Assembly (NCBI GenBank): GCA_905221605.1 | Contig: CAJNDS010000001.1 | Span: forward strand, 2,464,525-2,528,524 | DNA length: 64,000 bases | Source: Symbiodinium natans | Lineage: Eukaryota > Sar > Dinophyceae > Suessiales > Symbiodiniaceae | Direction of reading: 5' to 3' | Shown here: piece by piece, positions 59,580 to 64,000 of the stretch | How the letters are laid out: each line of letters opens with the position of its first letter | Numbering within the stretch: position 1 is the stretch's first letter | Made by a program: the position numbers and the translations under genes | Notes under the pieces: generated by a model | The model's input: only the letters and a program-made list of their open reading frames with translations | Database searches by the model: none | Told to the model about the DNA's origin: nothing

Positions 59580-61492
59580 CGTGGGAGACACGGGGTGGCA
59601 GCTGAACGCCAACCTAACGGCTCTTGCGGCGCAGAACCTTACTGTTGGTTAGTAGAGTCTGCGGGAATTGGCACCCTATAGATTCCCGTGAAGAGGGTAT
59701 AAGGGTTTGGGGTTCAGGTTTTCGGGACCTCACGCCCTCATTCCCTACGAACCAGTAAGGAACGGGACGGAGCGGTGGGTGCAAGCCGACCTGAGCACCT
59801 CGAACATCGCGATCTTCTTCCAAGCACGAGAGGAACTGCCCCTGAATCTTCGTGTTGGTTAGTAGTTTAGGGTTTAGGGTTTAGGGTTTAGGGTTTAGGG
59901 AGTGTTGGAATGAGGTACCCTGTATCCCCCTATAGATACCCTTTAGGGAGTATATATAGTACTGTACCTCATTCCCTCATTCCCTACGAACCAACCGTAA
60001 GGAATGTCTACAGCTTTGCCTACGACGGGACGTCCTGGGCCTTCCTGAACCTTGAGACTTTCCCCGAAGGGGCGCAGTGCAGTGCCAAATTTGGTGGATG
60101 CCTCAAGCTTGGGGGAAATTTGATGGTATTCAGAGCAGCCACCGACGGCACGTCGAGGCCTTTTCAAACCTTTCAGTGGCAAGGGGCGGGCTGGTCCCTG
60201 GTACCGGGTGCCAACCTCACGGTGACGAGTCAGAGTACAGCACGTCTCTAGGCACCCGCAGTAAGGGCAAGATTTCTTATTCGTCTTGAAGCCTGATCTG
60301 GTGTAAACTCCGACCCTCGGAACCCTAAACCCTAAACCCCAAACCCTAAACACGACCTAGATTTTGCAGTCGATGAAAAGCAGCTCGTCTTGTTCAGCGC
60401 CACATTCAACATCAGCCCTTTCAAGACCATTCCGGTTCTTTCCCTGCACCTCGGCCGGCTAGAAATTCGGGTTTAGGGTTGAGGGTTTAGGGTTTACACT
60501 TTAGGTTTTAGGGTTTAGGGCGTGCCAAACGGAAGCGCGCTTTGGGAGAGTGCGGTAGTCTGCAGACTGCAGACCTACCCACCCCAAGACCCCCCACTTA
60601 CAACTCTCAAGGAGTTAAGACTTTTTTTTTACACAGCATCACATGAGTCAGCACTCACGCCCTTTCGGGGACCTCCACAAGGCGGGCCGAGACAAGGCCA
60701 GGGAGGCAGGAAGACACCAGTACCGGGCATTTGCGATGCGCAGACGGAAAGGGGAGGCAGAGTCAGCGAAGACAGCTTGGGGTGGCGCGAAGGCGCTAAG
60801 GCCAGGGATGGCAGGCTCCAAAACCCCAAACCCAGGCAATCCTAAACCCTAAACCCTAAACCCTAAACCCTAAACCCTAAACCCTAAACCCTAAACCCTA
60901 AACCCTAAACCCAACTTTTAAAGTTCCACTGGACAGCTCCCGGCCATCCTTGAGCCTTGAGCCAACATTAATGCGGGACATTGCCCTTGACCACCTATTC
61001 ACATCACCTTTAAATACCAACTACGTCTCCGCGTAGGGTTTAGGGTTTAGGGTTTAGGGTGAAAATCCCTGAGCTTATCTCCCATGTCTTTTTTCGGGGC
61101 CTCATCTTTGCTCTTTATGTGGGGTCGAGCTCCTAGATTCGCGCGGCCCTTGAACTGCTGTAAGCCGAGACCCTAAACTGCAAACCGTGTGCTGTAGTAT
61201 ACAAAAACTTAACCCTAAACCCAAAAGCCTAAACCCCTAAATACCTTTATTAGTGTAAGCTACCAAGGTATACGTTAGCTTTGATACGATCGTAATCTTG
61301 CTGTCTCTAGACCGTGTGCAAACACTTCATGCGTAAATCCTAAGCAGCCCCTCAACCCTAAGTCCTAAGCCCTAAACCCTAAACCCTTAAACCCTTAAAC
61401 CCAAAAAGCAAAACCCTTCCAGGTACGAGTGGACTGGCGGCTCCTGGAACGGTCCAGTGGTCAACTTCACTTCCTTTGTTCTCCTGTTCTGA
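59580..61492 (+). CDS. FG-GAP/beta-propeller-like protein, partial, at least five exons
   Basis: Exons: 59,580-59,647 (VGDTGWQLNANLTALAAQ…), 59,756-59,857 (RNGTERWVQADLSTSNIAIF…), 59,998-about 60,221 (VYSFAYDGTSWAFLNLE… FGGCLKLGGNLMVFRA … GWSLVPGANLT), 60,370-60,470 (DEKQLVLFSATFNISPFKT…) and 61,423-61,492 (YEWTGGSWNGPVVNF, then a stop). The VYSFAYDGTSW / FGGCLKLGGNLMVF alternation resembles FG-GAP repeats, which form extracellular or secreted propellers. Introns 1 and 2 have the ends of the family 4 MITE. Intron 2 also carries five TTTAGGG units. Upstream exons would lie across the microsatellite or are absent. Splice sites of intron 2 are uncertain. Confidence 0.5.
59648..59755 (+). mobile_element. 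Introner-like intron 1 of the FG-GAP-like gene
   Basis: Starts GTTAGTAG and ends CCCTCATTCCCTACGAACCAG. The end complement (GGTTCGTAGGGAATGAGGG) pairs with the start, giving imperfect inverted ends like the 29,543 element. Confidence 0.5.
59858..59997 (+). mobile_element. Introner-like intron 2 with a telomere-like tract
   Basis: GTTAGTAG, then five TTTAGGG units, then GGAATGAGGTACC; the right end is GTACCTCATTCCCTCATTCC with CTACGAACC. The arms are complementary apart from the telomere-like tract in the left arm. The expected AG at the right edge is missing unless splicing uses TAAG at about 60,000. Confidence 0.5.
60842..60912 (+). repeat. CCCTAAA tract
   Basis: About ten perfect units; similar small tracts lie at 61,036-61,060 and 61,374-61,400. 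The surrounding 60,480-61,420 has no convincing gene. Confidence 0.9.
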
Positions 61493-61970
61493 ATTATTCT
61501 GCGTTTCGGCGTTTTTCTTCTTTAGACTAATGTTGGACTGGTTTTAGTATAAGCAGGGTCTATAGTCACAAATTTCGAAAATTTTTCTGCGAACCGAGTT
61601 TGTTCAGGGTACCCGCCATTATCACAAGTTTGTTCCCGGTTTTTTTTCGTTTAAGGGTTTGTGTTTTGGAGAATCCAGAAATCTAATCCCGGCCAGGTTC
61701 ATGTAAAGCCTTATGGAAATTCATTTCGAAACGAGGCCCCAAACAAATTTTGTGATAGGTAGCCCACGGGCCGGTCGGGCTGTCTTTAGTAAGTTTGTCT
61801 GGCTACCCTCTATAGTACCAAGTTTTTTTTCGGATGACTTGTTGTTTAAGGCTTTGTGTTTAGGGTTAAGGGCTTACGCAGTAAGCCTTGAGGCCCTGTA
61901 AAAGGCTGGAAAGCTTCAGGCCTTGAGGCCTTGAGGGCGGTTCCCCCCCCCCCCCCCCCGTGTGCAGCTT
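61493..61970. other. AT-rich spacer with a diverged internal duplication
   Basis: TTTTTTTTCG followed by GTTTAAGG(G/C)TTTGTGTTT occurs near 61,640 and 61,830, each preceded by a GGTACC/GGCTACC-type motif. A poly-C run is at 61,943-61,959. No gene. Confidence 0.5.
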
Positions 61971-62047
61971 AAATAGCGTTTATTTGGAAGCTACGGCTCG
62001 GGTTTTGCCCAAGAACACACACGGGAGCTTCCAAATAAACACTATTT
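61971..62047. repeat. Inverted repeat, 22-bp arms
   Basis: AAATAGCGTTTATTTGGAAG at 61,971 and its complement at 62,026-62,047 with one mismatch and a 33-bp spacer. Could be a foldback element or a terminator-like hairpin. Confidence 0.85.
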
Positions 62048-62154
62048 GGTTTCGGATTTAAATTATTTGAATTTTTTTATCCGGCCGGAGGTTTTAAAGA
62101 TTTTAAAGGGGGCCCCTACCCTTTAAAATTTATTTGAAAAGTTTTAAAACTTTT

Positions 62155-62395
62155 GGAAGCCTTTGAATTTCTTAAATTCCTTAAAGTTGTGGGAAATCCA
62201 TGTCCAAAAACTTCATGGGTTTTAAGGAATTTAAGGCACTCCTACAAATTTAGGAAGCCTGTAAATTCCTTAAATTTCTTAAAGCTCTGGACAAATCAAT
62301 TTCCAAAAACTTTAAGGATTTTAAGGAATTTACGGCGCTCTTAAACATTTAGGAAGCCTTTAAATTCCTTCATTCCTTAAAGTTCTGGGAAATCC
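62155..62395 (+). repeat. 98-bp tandem repeat, about 2.4 copies
   Basis: Units start GGAAGCCT at 62,155, 62,253 and 62,352. They are rich in AAATTCCTTAAA, itself nearly palindromic. Confidence 0.8.
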
Positions 62396-62427
62396 ACTTG
62401 AAATCCTTAAAATCCGTAAAATCCTGA

Positions 62428-62812
62428 AATGTGCTAACACCAAAAACATATCAATGTTTCCGCGGAATATGTGTCACCATAGTTCTGTTAGCGCCGCAAA
62501 ACATGACACATTTTGCGTGGAATATGTGTCAGTATAGCCGTGCTAACACAAAAAAGCATGACACATTGTCCGCGGAATATGTGTCACCAGAGTCCCGTTA
62601 GCGCCAAAAACAAGACAATTTTTCCGCGGAATATGTGTCAATAGAGCCGTGCTAACACAAAAAAGCATGACACATTTTTCGCGGAATATGTGTTACCAGT
62701 GTTCTGTTAGCGCCAAAAGCATGACATTTTTGTCCGCGGAGTATGTGTCAGTAGAGCTGTGCTATCACAAAAAACATGACACATTTTCCGCGGAATATGT
62801 GTCACCAGAATG
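62428..62812 (+). repeat. Higher-order tandem repeat, about 57-bp monomers in A/B dimers
   Basis: Seven monomers alternate between a GTGCTAACACAAAAA type and a GTTAGCGCCAAAA type. Each is followed by CATGACACATTTTCCGCGG and AATATGTGTCA. Most monomers carry the palindrome TTCCGCGGAA. The alternation implies duplication as dimers. Confidence 0.85.
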
Positions 62813-63086
62813 TTTTTTGTTTGTCAAAATCTGGGCTGTAAAACCTTGAAAATTGGGGAGGCCCCAATTAAATTTTAAAAGGGAGAGGCCCCCCTTAAAA
62901 TCTTTAAAAGCCTTCTAAATGTTTAAAATTTAATTGGACCTCTAATGAGTTTTTAAACAAAACGGGGGACTGTGGGAGTGCACTTTCTCTGCATTTTGTC
63001 GCTGTTAAAGAATTTTTAAAACCCCAGCAACAACAATATTTCTAGACTCTCCAGTCCCACGGACAACCAAACTATTAAAAAAAGAA

Positions 63087-63332
63087 CAATATTTCAGGAC
63101 TCTCCACTAAAACCGTACGGAAAATCCGTACGGAAAACCAAAAAAACCAAAAGAGCCAAAAGAACCAAGACAACCAAAAAAAACAAAACAATATTTCAGG
63201 ACTCTTCCAGCAGATGGCCTAGTTTCAAAGAGTCCCTGAAAATTGTTTTTTTTGTTTTTTTGTTTTTTTTGCTTTTTTTGGTTTTCCGTACGAATTTTCC
63301 GTACGGTTTTGGTGGAGAGTCCTGAAATATTG
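63087..63332. repeat. Large inverted repeat, arms of about 60 bp
   Basis: Left arm CAATATTTCAGGACTCTCCA… with two CCGTACGG palindromes and AACCAAAA; right arm at 63,272-63,332 is its near-perfect complement. Direct copies of AACAATATTTCAGGACTCT lie at 63,187 and, diverged, at 63,031. Confidence 0.85.
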
Positions 63333-64000
63333 CTTTTTTTGGTTTTGCGTGAGAATATTGTGGAGAACCCTGAAATATACTTGCTTGGCTTTTATGTTCT
63401 TTTGCTAATTTTTGCTTTTCGTGTAGCCGTTTGTGGGTTTTTGTGCGTTTGTGGCTTTTTTGTGCTTTCCTGTACTGCCATTCCTGCCTGAGCCCCCCCT
63501 TCCCTCTAAGAGAATTGTGCTTTTCTACGCTTTTCTATGCAAATTGTACTTTTGTAGGCATCGTATATAAAGAGTACTGTTTTTAATGGGTACATGAATG
63601 GGTTAGTTTCATATTCAAGTAGCATGTAAAGAGCGTTTGAGCATTGGTTCTGCCCCCAAACCCCGCATTCCCATGCCCAGTACTATAGCCTTTACTGGGT
63701 GGATGGTATGGTTCTTAGAAATGTGTGCTTTTCAAGGCTTTTCTATGTAAATTGTACTTGTCTAAGCATACAGTATATAAATTGTATTTCATTCGTATCT
63801 GTAGTCAAGTGTATTCAATAAATCTTGTACTCACCCAATAATAGTTGAATATTCACTGACTGCTAGATTGGTAGAATCAGCATGTAATGAGCATCGCATG
63901 GTTGAGCAACATTTTGCCCAGTAGAAGCAATATTTGTTTGGAAACAGGTTTGTTGCCTAGAGTTATTTGCTTGAACAGCTGCTTTATTTATCTAGAGAGA
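63333..64000. other. AT-rich tail without recognised gene
   Basis: Contains a near-duplicate GTGCTTTTCTACGCTTTTCTA / GTGCTTTTCAAGGCTTTTCTA (about 63,518 and 63,726), each followed by ATGCAAATTGTACTT-like sequence. No coding frame of note. Confidence 0.5.

Overview
The window looks like nuclear DNA of a dinoflagellate. The evidence is a Ty1/copia-type polyprotein with CCCH zinc fingers, a diverged PC-motif methyltransferase region, tens of kilobases of plant/dinoflagellate-type TTTAGGG repeat, and split genes whose inferred introns start with GT, GC or GA and end in AG followed by G. No database search was possible; family names rest on motifs read by eye.

Region 1 (1-17,749) is one very long retroelement-like unit on the + strand. 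A 4,159-codon frame carries a Gag-like region, two CCCH fingers, protease, integrase, reverse transcriptase and RNase H. It then runs on through a methyltransferase-like region and about 1,100 unrecognised residues. Two further overlapping frames follow: one with a CCHC zinc knuckle, and one with a complete-looking KptA/Tpt1 RNA 2'-phosphotransferase fold plus a zinc ribbon. The unit ends at a purine-rich tract and a possible 3' LTR that abuts telomere-like repeat.

Region 2 (17,750-52,370) is dominated by interstitial TTTAGGG/CCCTAAA tracts that keep changing orientation, so it is not a chromosome end. Short non-repeat islands lie between them, and many are exons. At 17.9-19.7 kb, four islands are alternating halves of leucine-rich repeats. 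At 28.8-40.9 kb, ten islands form three collinear copies of a three-part module (GLQ / PDLNG..G / GTGK.LR..NL), with matching exon lengths and phases. The exon islands are nearly all preceded by CCCTAAA tracts and mostly followed by TTTAGGG tracts, so many introns carry telomere-like inverted ends. Small inverted-repeat elements (several MITE families, one introner-like) sit in the same introns. In one or two of them a telomere-like tract interrupts the element.

Region 3 (52.4-64 kb) holds two long AGT-type microsatellites. Between them are a minus-strand split gene of unknown function and a minus-strand ISXO2/IS1595-like transposase gene with an inferred 86-nt GA-AG intron. After the second microsatellite come + strand exons of an FG-GAP-like protein, split by introner-like introns, and then an AT-rich tail of tandem and inverted repeats. 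I saw no rRNA, tRNA or CRISPR array.
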